A stretch of 64,000 nt of DNA from Rhodothermales bacterium (GCA_022821845.1 JAJECT010000001.1:1-64000), one strand, 5' to 3'. Shown: positions 8,535 through 17,458, numbered from the stretch's first letter. Made by a program: numbers and translations. Notes: generated by a model from the letters alone, not told the origin.

Positions 8535-8674
8535 CAATCGTCCAGCTGCTTCGTAAAATGCCTGTAGAGCAGCCACGTAAGGCCGAAAGCCACGAGAAAA
8601 ATAGCGCCGGGAATCGCAACGCCCACCCAGGTTATCTGCGGCGCGGCGGCTTGCATGAGCAGGGACAACGTCAT
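8534..8674 (-). CDS. Small single-span membrane protein (46 aa)
   Basis: 46 residues: a short N-terminus, one strongly hydrophobic segment (about 16-37, WVGVAIPGAIFLVAFGLTWL) and a charged tail RHFTKQLDD. Its start overlaps the preceding 38-residue gene and its stop overlaps the amidohydrolase start, both as ATGA. Tiny single-span proteins beside SSS-family transporters are known as symporter small accessory proteins, and that is the most likely role by position. No sequence family was recognised with certainty. Confidence 0.65.
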   Translation of the reverse strand: MTLSLLMQAAAPQITWVGVAIPGAIFLVAFGLTWLLYRHFTKQLDD

Positions 8675-8787
8675 GGCTTTCGTTTCTTGTGATGCTTGCG
8701 GTACGAACGCCACGCCAGCACAAGCCCGAGGAGCGAGGCGGCGTAGGCAATGGTCATTCCGATAACCGTGGTCAGGCTTTCCGTCAT
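8671..8787 (-). CDS. Small single-span membrane protein (38 aa)
   Basis: 38 residues with one hydrophobic segment (GMTIAYAASLLGLVLAW) and a very basic tail (RSYRKHHKKRKP), predicting the C-terminus in the cytoplasm. It overlaps the 102-residue gene upstream (8784-8787) and the 46-residue gene downstream (8671-8674) by four bases each. The perfect ATGA chaining is the main evidence that a gene this short is real. Probable accessory subunit of the adjacent symporter, by analogy with other micro-proteins of SSS transporters. Confidence 0.6.
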   Translation of the reverse strand: MTESLTTVIGMTIAYAASLLGLVLAWRSYRKHHKKRKP

Positions 8788-9092
8788 GGCGCATCCTGTT
8801 CGTGTTGTTTCCAGCGAACGGAATCTTCCAGATCGCGCAGGTACCCCTGCTGATTCTTCTCGTATTCCTCCGAAATGGCCTTCATTTTCGGATCGATGAT
8901 CCAGTGCATCCATACGATGAGCGCAATGCTGACGGCGCTGATCGCAAACCCCTCCCATCGCAAAAGCAAACACAACGCCACCCCCAGCGTCAGGCCAAAA
9001 TAGCAAATCGGCGAGAGCGCGATGGCGAACCCGTCTTCCCGGGTCCATTTGTCGGCTTCTTCGGCCGTCCACGTACGTCGAACGAGAGGCAT
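8784..9092 (-). CDS. Two-span membrane protein, symporter-associated (102 aa)
   Basis: 102 residues: a charged N-terminus (RRTWTAEEADKWTRED), two adjacent hydrophobic segments (about 22-40 and 48-65: FAIALSPICYFGLTLGVAL, FAISAVSIALIVWMHWI) and a charged helical tail. It starts 21 bases after the symporter stop and overlaps the next gene by ATGA. Position and topology recall small subunits that accompany some SSS transporters, but no named family was recognised, so the role is inferred from context only. Confidence 0.65.
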   Translation of the reverse strand: MPLVRRTWTAEEADKWTREDGFAIALSPICYFGLTLGVALCLLLRWEGFAISAVSIALIVWMHWIIDPKMKAISEEYEKNQQGYLRDLEDSVRWKQHEQDAP

Positions 9093-9113
9093 GATGCAAC
9101 AGGAAATCGGTGA

Positions 9114-10721
9114 TCAGGATTGCGAAAGGGCGCGTCGCGGCGACGCATCGGGCTGGATCAGTCCGCGCCGCTCGGCCTCGCGGCGAACGGGACCCCACCA
9201 TCCGAGGGGACGCGCCTGCACATAGTACTTGACGAGATGATCCATAGGCTCTGGCTTCGTCAGCAACGTTACGGGAATGAAAACGCCGACGCCCAGCAGC
9301 ATAAGCAGCCAGAACTGCTGGTAGTCAAGCAATTCCGGGATCACGCCGAACTCGGGCAATATCCACACCACCAGCCAACTGAAGCCAAGGTTGGCGATCC
9401 AGGCCGACAAATACCCCCACGCATTGAAGCGCCACCATATTACCTGAAGAATATTCGGCAACCAGATGCCTGCCGTCATGATCCAGAGCGCGAAAATAAG
9501 CCACTCCGTAATGTTCTCCATCATCAACCCGTACACGAACGAACCAAGCAACAGAATCAGCGTGGACCAGCGGCCCACCCACACAAGGGTCCGCTCGGAA
9601 GCCTCGGGGTTCCAGTAGTGCTGGTACAAGTCGCGGGTCGCGTACAACGCCCCCAGATTCAGATGGGACGAAATGGTCGAGAGGTGGATGGCGAGGATGG
9701 CGGCGAAAAAGAACCCCACCATCCCCACGGGCAGGTAATCGAAGCCCAGCCGGAACCAGCCCATCTCGTACTCGGCCGTTTCCGTCATGCCCGGAAACAG
9801 CACGAAAAAACCCAGGATGGCCACGGCCCAGACCGAGTTGCGCACAAGCCCGACGAGCGTGCCCCACCAGATGCTGTAACTGGCGTCGCGCACGGTGCGG
9901 GCGGACTGGATGCGCTGCGCCTCGGGGTACCAGTCGATACTCGTCCCCATGCCAAACCCGCCGAGGATGGCGATCACCATCATCGTAACGAACCAGGCGG
10001 CGGGGAATTCTCCGGTCCACCATCCTGTGAACGCAAACGGATTCAGGCGATCCGTTTCGCCCAGAATCGTAAGTTTTTCGACAATGCCCGTCGGCCCGCC
10101 CGCCGTCATAATCCCCCAGATCGACACAATCATGATAACCAGAAAAGCGATCACGCCCTGCTGAAAATCGGCCATGACGACGCCCCAGTAGCCCGCCGCC
10201 AGCACATAGACGGCGCACACGGACGAAAAAGACACCAGGCCCACCCACAGCGGCCAACCGAAAAGGAACGCGCACACTTTGCCCATCGCAATGCCCACCC
10301 AGCCCAGCACGAACATGTTCATGAACACCTGCCACCCGGCCATCCAGCCGCGCAACATTTCGGCGCCAAGACCCGTAAACCGGACGACATTCCATTCGGC
10401 CTGCGTGTACGCCAGCGAACGGCGGAAAATGCGCGTCGAAACAAAGGCGCTGATGGCTGCCCAGGCCGAGAAGAAGGTATACCAGATGCCCGCCAGGCCG
10501 TGACGATAAATAATGCCCGTGATCCACATGGGCGTGTCGGTGGCCGTATGGGTGGCGTACACCGAAGAAGCCGGCAGCCACCAGGGCAACCCGCGCCCCG
10601 CCAAAAAGAAATCGGACTGCGAGCGTCTGCCGAGGCGATAGAACAGTACGCCGCTGCCGATCATCAGCAGCAGAAACGCCGCCACCCAGAGCCAGTCGAG
10701 CCAGGTAAAAAGAACATTCAT
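9114..10721 (-). CDS. Sodium:solute symporter (SSS family)
   Basis: 535 residues, about 13 hydrophobic spans. The N-terminus has the family pattern SDFFLAGRGLPWWLPASSVYATHTATDTP, where the core contacts sodium and substrate, and later GFGMGTSIDWYPEAQRIQSARTVRDA, typical of sugar-type SSS members. It should import a sugar or sugar acid with sodium at the inner membrane. An AGE-type epimerase lies upstream and three tiny membrane proteins plus an amidohydrolase lie downstream on the same strand, so the cargo is probably an amino sugar or related carbohydrate. The exact substrate is not readable. Confidence 0.92.
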   Translation of the reverse strand: MNVLFTWLDWLWVAAFLLLMIGSGVLFYRLGRRSQSDFFLAGRGLPWWLPASSVYATHTATDTPMWITGIIYRHGLAGIWYTFFSAWAAISAFVSTRIFRRSLAYTQAEWNVVRFTGLGAEMLRGWMAGWQVFMNMFVLGWVGIAMGKVCAFLFGWPLWVGLVSFSSVCAVYVLAAGYWGVVMADFQQGVIAFLVIMIVSIWGIMTAGGPTGIVEKLTILGETDRLNPFAFTGWWTGEFPAAWFVTMMVIAILGGFGMGTSIDWYPEAQRIQSARTVRDASYSIWWGTLVGLVRNSVWAVAILGFFVLFPGMTETAEYEMGWFRLGFDYLPVGMVGFFFAAILAIHLSTISSHLNLGALYATRDLYQHYWNPEASERTLVWVGRWSTLILLLGSFVYGLMMENITEWLIFALWIMTAGIWLPNILQVIWWRFNAWGYLSAWIANLGFSWLVVWILPEFGVIPELLDYQQFWLLMLLGVGVFIPVTLLTKPEPMDHLVKYYVQARPLGWWGPVRREAERRGLIQPDASPRRALSQS

Positions 10722-10855
10722 GAAAAAACCGGGGAAAATCCCTGCGAAAGGGCAAGCGCCTTCACGATACGTTCTTTCGCAAGGAAAGGCAAGCGTTAAT
10801 TAAAATTAGCGGGTAAACAGGGAGGCGCCAGACGCAAGCGGGCATGCGAAACCCC

Positions 10856-12058
10856 TCAGGCGAGCCACGCGGGTTTTTCGTCCAAAAGGCGCAAACACAA
10901 CCACAACGCGCGCGGGACATGGAAACACCCCTTGTACGGCCCGCCCTTGAAGCGATGCGTTACGACGCCCTGCCGGTCGAGATAGCCGAACCATTCCCCG
11001 TATTCGGGGTCGGAAAACCGCGTGAACGCGTAGCGATGCACGGATTCGAACGCAGCAAGGTCGGCGGCGTCTCCGGTCAGAAAATAATCCAGCAGATGGG
11101 CGTAGAGCGCCTCGCAATGCGGCCACCACAACTTCATGGACCATTCCAGCGGAACGGGCGCGTATCCTTCCGCATCCACAAAATAAAACAGCCCTTCGCA
11201 CTTCTGATCCCAGCCCTTTTCGAAAGACCACCGCACCATGTCCAGGGCCTGGCGCTGCGCGTCCGCATGTTCGAGGCGTTGCGCCCAGTGCTGCAAAAAC
11301 CATCCCGCCTCGATCGCGTGGCCCGGCGTAAGCAAGCGGCCTTCCGGACCCTCGAGGCGGCTGCCGTCGGGGGCCACGGCCTCGTACACGCACCGCGTAT
11401 CGACATGCACGTGCAAGGCCGTCCGGCGGATGCAGTCGTCCGCCTCGGCGCGGTATGTCCCGAAATCGTCGCCCGCCACCTCCTCGATCAGGTTGAGCAA
11501 CAACATAGGGACGGCCAGCGCTTGCGACGGAGCTTGCCCTTCGTACGCCGGGCGCCCTACTTTCGTCCAGTCCCAGGCCCATTCCCACATGCGCTCAAGC
11601 CCTTCGTACGCCTCGCGAAGGAGTTCCGGCTCCTCGGCGGCCCGGGCGTATTCCGCAAGCGCCATAAGGTAAAAGCACTCCGTGAATATCTTGCGCTGGA
11701 GATACGCGGGGCGTCCGTCCGCCGTCGTCGAAAAATATACCCTTCCGTCCGGCCGGGCGGCATGCTTCCGCAGGAAATCCATCCCGTCGCGCGCTATCGC
11801 AAGCCAGGAAGGACGGGCCTCGACGGCGCGGTATAATTTGCTGAACATCCATACCAGGCGCCCCTGCATCCACATATGCTTGGTCGTATCGTAGACGGCC
11901 CCGTCCCGATCGAGGTTATTGAAATGGCCGCCGTGCGCGGAGTCCGGGGCGTGGCGCTCCCAGAACGGAATCACCTTTTCGAACAATTCGTTTTCGTACC
12001 GATTGCGGTAGCGGGCGCGAAGCGAGGCGAAATCGGCGGCGGAATGGGGAGAGGGCAT
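10856..12058 (-). CDS. AGE family epimerase (N-acylglucosamine/cellobiose 2-epimerase type)
   Basis: 400 residues forming the alpha6/alpha6 barrel family. Conserved pieces are visible: KHMWMQGRLVWMFSKLY near residue 60, FTECFYLMALAEYA, LLTPGHAIEAGWFLQH and KLWWPHCEALYA, carrying the two histidines used as acid/base in C2 epimerisation. The ATG at 12058 gives the family-length protein; the frame is open further upstream but lacks homology-like content. It converts N-acetyl-mannosamine/glucosamine or an analogous sugar in the cytosol. It is the first gene of the minus-strand transport cassette, 134 bases upstream of the symporter, with a short A/T-rich patch in that gap. Confidence 0.88.
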   Translation of the reverse strand: MPSPHSAADFASLRARYRNRYENELFEKVIPFWERHAPDSAHGGHFNNLDRDGAVYDTTKHMWMQGRLVWMFSKLYRAVEARPSWLAIARDGMDFLRKHAARPDGRVYFSTTADGRPAYLQRKIFTECFYLMALAEYARAAEEPELLREAYEGLERMWEWAWDWTKVGRPAYEGQAPSQALAVPMLLLNLIEEVAGDDFGTYRAEADDCIRRTALHVHVDTRCVYEAVAPDGSRLEGPEGRLLTPGHAIEAGWFLQHWAQRLEHADAQRQALDMVRWSFEKGWDQKCEGLFYFVDAEGYAPVPLEWSMKLWWPHCEALYAHLLDYFLTGDAADLAAFESVHRYAFTRFSDPEYGEWFGYLDRQGVVTHRFKGGPYKGCFHVPRALWLCLRLLDEKPAWLA

Positions 12059-12283
12059 AGCGCAAAACGAGCGTATTCGGGTTTGGTATGGCGTAGAGAA
12101 CGGCGTGCAGGAATCCGTCCGAACGACAGAATGTACGCCGCCCCGCGCAAAAAACAGCGTAATTCCCGCTCCGCCGCAACAAACCGCTTGGAAAAGCGCC
12201 AAACCGCAAGGCGAACCGAACGTTTCGATGCTTCGTTGCGTATTTTCCAGCGTACCCGGCCGCATGAACCGCTACGCAGTACG

Positions 12284-12922
12284 ATGCCCGATCCCATCCC
12301 GAAACCACGCCCCGCCACGCGACGCAACGCCGCAGCGCCCCTCTTGGCCCTGCTCGTCGCATGGGGCGCATACGCCTCCGCCCGACCCGGCATGGCGCAG
12401 CCCGCGAATCGGGCGCTTTTCGAGGAAATGGCTCTCGATTGCCTTGGAACGCTGCCCGATACGGAAAGCCGCAACCTGATTTTGGGCGCGCCCGAAGACA
12501 TGCCGTACGTTCGCGCCGCGCTCGTCGCCGCATGGCAAACCGGCGGCTATACGATATTTCTTCCGGATTCGGCAAAAAGCGGCGTTCGGATCGCCTATGC
12601 CGTCGAGGAAGCGGGTATACGCTACGAAAAGCGACGGCGGAAACAACTTGCCCGCGAAGCCCGCCTCGCGCTGCGCTACGACATTTCGGACGCGGACGGA
12701 CGCGTACTGGCCGACGAGCGGTGCGCTCTCACGCGCTCGGACGTCGTTGCGCGCGCGCAACGCGCCGCCCTGGAAAGCGAAGCCTGGCCCGAAACGCAGG
12801 GCACGCCGCCTCGCAGGAGCAAGGTTCGCCGCCTGCTGGAACCCGCGGTCCTGACCACCGCCATGGCGATCACGGCGTGGCTCTTCTTCTCGCTTCGTTC
12901 GTCCGAGGAGGATTCCTCATGA
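12284..12922 (+). CDS. Hypothetical exported protein with C-terminal membrane anchor
   Basis: 212 residues, not recognised. The N-terminus is basic with a hydrophobic stretch (NAAAPLLALLVAWGAYASA) that reads as a signal or signal anchor. The middle (50-180) is mixed alpha/beta and very Arg/Ala-rich. A second hydrophobic segment at 187-204 (AVLTTAMAITAWLFFSL) precedes an acidic end SSEEDSS. Its stop overlaps the start of the next lipoprotein gene (ATGA), so the two are very likely translated together and may act in the same envelope process. The gene is divergent from the AGE epimerase across a 225-base gap. Confidence 0.6.
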   Translation: MPDPIPKPRPATRRNAAAPLLALLVAWGAYASARPGMAQPANRALFEEMALDCLGTLPDTESRNLILGAPEDMPYVRAALVAAWQTGGYTIFLPDSAKSGVRIAYAVEEAGIRYEKRRRKQLAREARLALRYDISDADGRVLADERCALTRSDVVARAQRAALESEAWPETQGTPPRRSKVRRLLEPAVLTTAMAITAWLFFSLRSSEEDSS

Positions 12923-14124
12923 GCGCCCCTGTCGAGGCATGGCGGGGGCTGTTCGTCGGGCAGCGCAGGGGCCTGGCCGCGCGGCTCGCCGCCGCGCTAT
13001 GGTGCGCTACGCTGTGGGCGGCCTGCGCAACGCCCCTTCCGCCCACGGGAGGCCCCACGGACGATACGCCCCCGCACATTGTCGAGACCATCCCCGAAAA
13101 CGGCGACGTAAACATATCCGAAGCGTCCCTCCGCATCGTCTTTTCCGAACACGTCAACGAACGCTCCTTTCAGCAAGCCTTGTCTATCGTTCCGGAACCG
13201 GAAACGCCCCCGGAACTGGACTGGCGAGGCGCCCGCGTAGACATTCGCCTGGCGGGCCCGCTGCGCGAGGACGCCACCTATGTTTTCACCATCGACACCG
13301 CATTGCGGGATCTGCGCGGCGTGGCGCTGGCGGCCCCGATCCTCCTTGCTTTCTCGACGGGACCCGCGCTGAACGCCGGCGTCCTGGCCGGACGGGTCAT
13401 TCAAAGCCGCGACGGCGCGCCTGCGGGCGGCGTCGACGTGCTGGCGTACGCAACCCGGGGCGACGCCCCGCCCGACTCGCTTCCCGCCCGCCCGGCGTAC
13501 CGGACCCAAACCGATCCCGACGGAGCCTTCCGATTCGAATATATGACGGAGCGGCGCTGGTTCGTGGCGGCGGTGGCCGACATGAACTACAATGCCCGCC
13601 CCGATCCGGGAGAACCCTTTGCCCCGCCGCCCGTCCCGGCGCTCCTTGCGGACACCGCCCGGACGCCCTTTGAGATTCCCTGGACGCTGGCCCAACCTGA
13701 CGCTGCGCCATCCGATTCCGCGCGCGCGCCCGAAGCGGAACAGGAAACAGAAGAAGAAACCCCCGAACCCATTCCCCTTGAAGAAACCGGGGAAATCCGG
13801 GGCGTCGTCGTATCCGGCGAGCCGTACCCGACGGTCGTCGAAACCTGGCCAGACACGCTCGACATGGCATCCGCCGAGCCCCCGTACCGTACCCTTGCCG
13901 ACGAGGACGGCGCCTTCCTGATCGCCCGGCTTCCCGCCGGAACCTACCGGCTGCGGGCCTGGATAGACCGGAACGAAAACAACCGCCGGGACCCGGGCCT
14001 GCTGATTCCGTATCGCGCGCCGGAGCCAATCTACTTCCTTCCAGAACCAACGCGCGTCCGCGCCCGCTGGGAAACCACCTTGCCGGATACGCTTCGCATT
14101 CCCGCAGTCCCCTCCACGCCCTGA
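12919..14124 (+). CDS. Ig-like domain lipoprotein
   Basis: 401 residues. Signal region ends LWAAC (Cys36), followed by the PLPPTGGPTDDTPP block that marks a conserved Bacteroidota lipoprotein group with an N-terminal bacterial Ig-like (Big_5/SbsA-type) domain: IVETIPENGDVNISEASLRIVFSEHV and YVFTIDTALRDLRG. Carboxypeptidase-regulatory-like segments follow (VIQSRDGAPAGGVDVLAY, and again GEIRGVVVSGEPYP), separated by an acidic Pro/Glu linker (about 270-295). Likely surface or periplasmic and structural; no enzyme motif was found. It overlaps the upstream gene and sits 1 base before nnr. Confidence 0.8.
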   Translation: MSAPVEAWRGLFVGQRRGLAARLAAALWCATLWAACATPLPPTGGPTDDTPPHIVETIPENGDVNISEASLRIVFSEHVNERSFQQALSIVPEPETPPELDWRGARVDIRLAGPLREDATYVFTIDTALRDLRGVALAAPILLAFSTGPALNAGVLAGRVIQSRDGAPAGGVDVLAYATRGDAPPDSLPARPAYRTQTDPDGAFRFEYMTERRWFVAAVADMNYNARPDPGEPFAPPPVPALLADTARTPFEIPWTLAQPDAAPSDSARAPEAEQETEEETPEPIPLEETGEIRGVVVSGEPYPTVVETWPDTLDMASAEPPYRTLADEDGAFLIARLPAGTYRLRAWIDRNENNRRDPGLLIPYRAPEPIYFLPEPTRVRARWETTLPDTLRIPAVPSTP

Positions 14125-14125
14125 C

Positions 14126-15748
14126 ATGCTCCCCGTACGCCCCGAACCGGTCCTGAGCGCCGCGGCCATGCGCCGCGCCGACGAACGCGCCATTCGCGAT
14201 TTTGGCATACCGGCCCATACCCTCATGGAATCGGCGGGCAAGGGCGCCGCCCTGCGTCTTTTGCAGGACATCTGCCCGGAACGCGCGGGCGGCGTATGGC
14301 GCGTATACTGCGGCAAGGGACACAACGGAGGCGACGGATTCGTGCTGGCGAGATACCTCTACGAAGCGGGCGCCGACGTGGAAGTTCTCCATTTGCATCG
14401 CAGCGAGGAAGCGCTGTCCGGGGACGTCGCCGCGCACTTCGCCACCCTCTGCAAACTGGCGGAAACGGATTCCGACAGCCGACTCCGCATGGCGCCGTAC
14501 GAACCCGGGGCCGCCTGGTCCCATCCCGCCGTGCATGTGGACGCCTTGCTGGGCACGGGGCTGGCGTCCCCCCTGCGCGAGCCGGTTCGCGCGCTCGTCG
14601 AACGCCTCAACGCCGCGCCCGGCTTCAAAATAGCCATAGACATTCCCACCGGCCTCCATGCAGACCTCGGCAAGCCGCTGGGGACTGCGTTCCAGGCCGA
14701 CCTGACCTGCGCCATGGCCGCGCGCAAAACCGGACTCTGCCTGCACGAGGGACCGGCGTACGCAGGACGCTGCGCCGTCATAGATATCGGCGTCCCGTAT
14801 GCGGCGCTCCGGGACGCCGCCGCCGAGGATCCCGCCCGATCTGGACTCCGTCCCTCCGATCCGCTCGTGCGCGCATGGATGCCCGTCCGCAACGCCGCGT
14901 CGCACAAGTACTCCGCAGGACTGGCGCTGATCGTAGCGGGGTCGGAAAAAATGACCGGGGCGGCGGCGCTGGCCGCGGAGGGGGCGGCGCGGGTCGGGGC
15001 CGGCTACGTGGCGTGCGGATGCGACCATCGCATTCGGGATTCGCTGGAAATACAGCTCCCGGACGTCGTTACGATACCGCTTCCGGCGACGTCCGACGGC
15101 ATAGCGGCCGAGGGCGCCCTCGAAGCGCTTTCGGAAAGCCTGGCCAAATGCCGCGCCCTGGTGACGGGATGCGGCCTGGGGCGCGCGGCGGGCACCCGGG
15201 CCTTTGCGCTCCGGCTGCTGGAAACGGCGGAAGTCCCGGTCGTGGTGGACGCGGATGCGCTCCATGCCCTCGTCGGACGGACGGACCTTCTGCAAAGCCG
15301 TGCGCGCGGACGCTGGATTCTGACGCCCCACGAAGGCGAATTCCGGCGGTTGTTCGGGGACGCGCTCGACAAGGCGGGTATTCCCTCAGAGGACCGCATG
15401 GCCTCCGCCCGATACGTCGCCGACGCCTTCGACTGCGTCCTGATCCTCAAGGGATACCCTGCGCTTGCGGCGGCGCCCGCAGGCAAGGGCAAAACCGGCA
15501 CAACATGGATCAACGCTACAGGCGGTCCGGCGCTGGCGACGGCGGGCACGGGCGACGTGCTGGCCGGGCTGTGCGGCGGGTTGCTGGCGCAGGGATTGAC
15601 GGCGGAGCGCGCTGCCGTCGCGGCCCTGCACCTTGGCGGCGCCGCCGCGGATCGCTACTCGGCGAAGCAATCCGGACGCGCGCTGCGCGCCACCGATTTG
15701 CTGCGCGAAGTTCCGTTTGCGCTGCGGGAACGCCTCGGCCTGGAATGA
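14126..15748 (+). CDS. nnr: Bifunctional NAD(P)H-hydrate epimerase/dehydratase
   Basis: 540 residues in two domains. Residues about 1-230 are the YjeF_N epimerase (RADERAIRDFGIPAHTLMESAGKGAA; CGKGHNGGDGFVLARYLYEAG; AIDIPTGL). Residues about 250-540 are the ribokinase-fold ADP/ATP-dependent dehydratase (HKYSAGLALIVAGS; ILTPHEGEFRRL; NATGGPALATAGTGDVLAG with the nucleotide-binding GTGD). Together they repair hydrated NADH and NADPH in the cytosol. Length and domain order are those of the usual fusion. The start follows the upstream stop by one base, indicating an operon with the lipoprotein gene. Confidence 0.95.
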   Translation: MLPVRPEPVLSAAAMRRADERAIRDFGIPAHTLMESAGKGAALRLLQDICPERAGGVWRVYCGKGHNGGDGFVLARYLYEAGADVEVLHLHRSEEALSGDVAAHFATLCKLAETDSDSRLRMAPYEPGAAWSHPAVHVDALLGTGLASPLREPVRALVERLNAAPGFKIAIDIPTGLHADLGKPLGTAFQADLTCAMAARKTGLCLHEGPAYAGRCAVIDIGVPYAALRDAAAEDPARSGLRPSDPLVRAWMPVRNAASHKYSAGLALIVAGSEKMTGAAALAAEGAARVGAGYVACGCDHRIRDSLEIQLPDVVTIPLPATSDGIAAEGALEALSESLAKCRALVTGCGLGRAAGTRAFALRLLETAEVPVVVDADALHALVGRTDLLQSRARGRWILTPHEGEFRRLFGDALDKAGIPSEDRMASARYVADAFDCVLILKGYPALAAAPAGKGKTGTTWINATGGPALATAGTGDVLAGLCGGLLAQGLTAERAAVAALHLGGAAADRYSAKQSGRALRATDLLREVPFALRERLGLE

Positions 15749-15873
15749 CTGCGCGGCGAAATAACGTGATAAAATTCTTGAAATTCACAATGCGAATTCA
15801 CGGAACCGGGCGTTTTTACGTATGTTAATCCTACTCGGTCCCGTGCCACTTCAACCTATCCGGAAACAGCGAC

Positions 15874-16533
15874 ATGGCTTTGCAAAAGGAAGACAAGCAT
15901 AACCTGAAGAACAAGTACGCGCTCTATATGGAGGCGGGCCTGATCATCACGCTGGCCATCCTGATCGTCGCCTTCCGCGCCAACTGGTCCAACCAGAGCG
16001 ATTTCGAGATCGTGCTCCCGGAACAGGAGCAGATCACGATGGAGGAAATCCAGCAAACGGAGCAAATCGAGCAACCGCCGCCGCCGCCCAGGCCGCCCGT
16101 GCCCGTTGAAGTCCCCAACGACGAAATCCTGGAAGACGATATCCTGGACCTGGACGCTTCGCTCGACCTGGACGCCGCGCCGGCTGCGCTGCCTCCCCCG
16201 CCGCCCCAGGAGGAAGAAGAGGAAGAAGAGCCTGAAATCTTTTTCATCGTGGAGCAACAGCCTGAACTCATCGGAGGCATTGGCGCGGTCCAGAGCAAGG
16301 TGAACTATCCCGAGATTGCCCGTAAGGCGGGCGTGGAAGGGCGCGTATTCCTGCAATTCGTCGTGAACGAACAGGGCAACGTGGAAGACGTGGTCGTTAC
16401 CCGGGGCATTGGCGCCGGTTGCGACGAAGAAGCCGCCCGCGTCGTGAGCGAGGCCAAATTCACGCCCGGCAAGCAGCGCGGCAAGGCCGTCAAGGTGCGC
16501 ATGTCGCTGCCCATCACCTTCAAGTTGAAATAA
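15874..16533 (+). CDS. Energy transducer TonB
   Basis: 219 residues: a membrane anchor at about 19-35 (GLIITLAILIVAFRA), an acidic/Pro-rich periplasmic spacer (polyproline around 67-76 and 104-109, then a run of glutamates), and a C-terminal TonB domain (about 135-219: GGIGAVQSKVNYPEIARKAG, VEGRVFLQFVVNEQGNVEDVVV, EEAARVVSEAKFTPGKQRG). It transmits proton-motive force to TonB-dependent outer-membrane receptors. ExbB/ExbD are not nearby. The 125-base gap upstream is A/T-richer and probably holds the promoter. A strong terminator follows. Confidence 0.92.
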   Translation: MALQKEDKHNLKNKYALYMEAGLIITLAILIVAFRANWSNQSDFEIVLPEQEQITMEEIQQTEQIEQPPPPPRPPVPVEVPNDEILEDDILDLDASLDLDAAPAALPPPPPQEEEEEEEPEIFFIVEQQPELIGGIGAVQSKVNYPEIARKAGVEGRVFLQFVVNEQGNVEDVVVTRGIGAGCDEEAARVVSEAKFTPGKQRGKAVKVRMSLPITFKLK

Positions 16534-16539
16534 GGAAAG

Positions 16540-16556
16540 GGATACGCCGATCAAAA
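16540..16556 (-). repeat. Dispersed repeat end
   Basis: GGATACGCCGATCAAAA is the exact reverse complement of 50790-50806 (TTTTGATCGGCGTATCC). It starts seven bases after the tonB stop codon and just before the terminator stem, so this repeat is placed at the 3' end of a transcription unit. Confidence 0.55.
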
Positions 16557-16558
16557 CG

Positions 16559-16600
16559 AAAGGCGCCTGGACGAATCGCCTGATTTGTCCGGGCGCCTTT
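16559..16600. terminator. Intrinsic terminator between tonB and rpiA
   Basis: AAAGGCGCCTGGAC (16559-16572) pairs with GTCCGGGCGCCTTT (16587-16600) with one G-T wobble, 14 base pairs around a 14-base loop. It is followed by a T-rich run (CTTTATTTTGCCTTTCTTTATTTTG) on the plus strand and preceded by an A-rich stretch, so it can stop both convergent transcripts. Confidence 0.85.
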
Positions 16601-16635
16601 CTTTATTTTGCCTTTCTTTATTTTGATTATGCCCG

Positions 16636-17343
16636 TTATTTCCCCTGCGCGCCTTTGGCCAGCGTGCGGACGCTCCCGTCCTCTTCGCCAACAAGAACGT
16701 CGGTGGTATAGCCCGCAAAAATACCGTGGTCCAAAACGCCCGGTATGTTCTTGATGGCGGGCCCCAGCGCTTCGGGATCCTCTATGCCCCCCTCGAACGA
16801 CGCATCAAGGATGTAAAACGCCTGATCGGTGCAAACAGGCGCTCCGGCTTCGTCTGTGCGCAATGCGGGGGAGGCGCCCAGACGCCGCAACGCCTCCATG
16901 ACCGGAGCCGCCGCAAAGGGCGCCACTTCCACAGGCACCGGAAACGCGGCGCCCAACCGCTGCACAACCTTGGATTCGTCCACGAGCACGATAAAACGCG
17001 CTGCTTGCTCCGCAACGATTTTTTCGCGCGTATGCGCGCCGCCGCCGCCCTTGATCAGGCGCCAGTGCGGATCGATCTCGTCGGCGCCGTCGATAGCCAT
17101 GTCCAGTCGGCCCGCCTCGGCCAGCGTACCAAGGGGCAAGGCAAGGCGGCGGGCGATCTCTTCCGTGGCTATCGAGGTTGGAACGCCCGAGAACGACAGC
17201 CCTTCTTCGCGGACGCGCCGTCCCAACGCTTCCAGCGCGTAGGCCACGGTAGAACCCGTGCCCAAACCAATGCGCATGCCGTTTTGCACCCAGGAAGCCG
17301 CCTGTTCTCCCGCGGCGCGTTTTGCATGATCCTGCTTCTTCAC
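16636..17343 (-). CDS. rpiA: Ribose-5-phosphate isomerase A
   Basis: 235 residues, normal length for RpiA. Substrate-binding loop GLGTGSTVAYALE (26-38), catalytic region DGADEIDPHWRLIKGGGGAHTREKIVA (about 86-112, with the catalytic Asp/Glu/Lys set) and VDESKVVQRLG are all present. It interconverts ribose-5-phosphate and ribulose-5-phosphate in the pentose phosphate pathway, in the cytosol. Transcribed divergently from parA across a 157-base A/T-rich gap and convergent to tonB. Confidence 0.96.
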   Translation of the reverse strand: MKKQDHAKRAAGEQAASWVQNGMRIGLGTGSTVAYALEALGRRVREEGLSFSGVPTSIATEEIARRLALPLGTLAEAGRLDMAIDGADEIDPHWRLIKGGGGAHTREKIVAEQAARFIVLVDESKVVQRLGAAFPVPVEVAPFAAAPVMEALRRLGASPALRTDEAGAPVCTDQAFYILDASFEGGIEDPEALGPAIKNIPGVLDHGIFAGYTTDVLVGEEDGSVRTLAKGAQGK

Positions 17344-17458
17344 GTTTTTTCCCTGTTTTCCCGAAAAGTATCCGACCCCATCGAAAAATAAAAATATAAA
17401 ACCAATTGCTTATCCATTCGTTGATCCTGATAACGGCGCAATCCGGCGAATATCGAAA

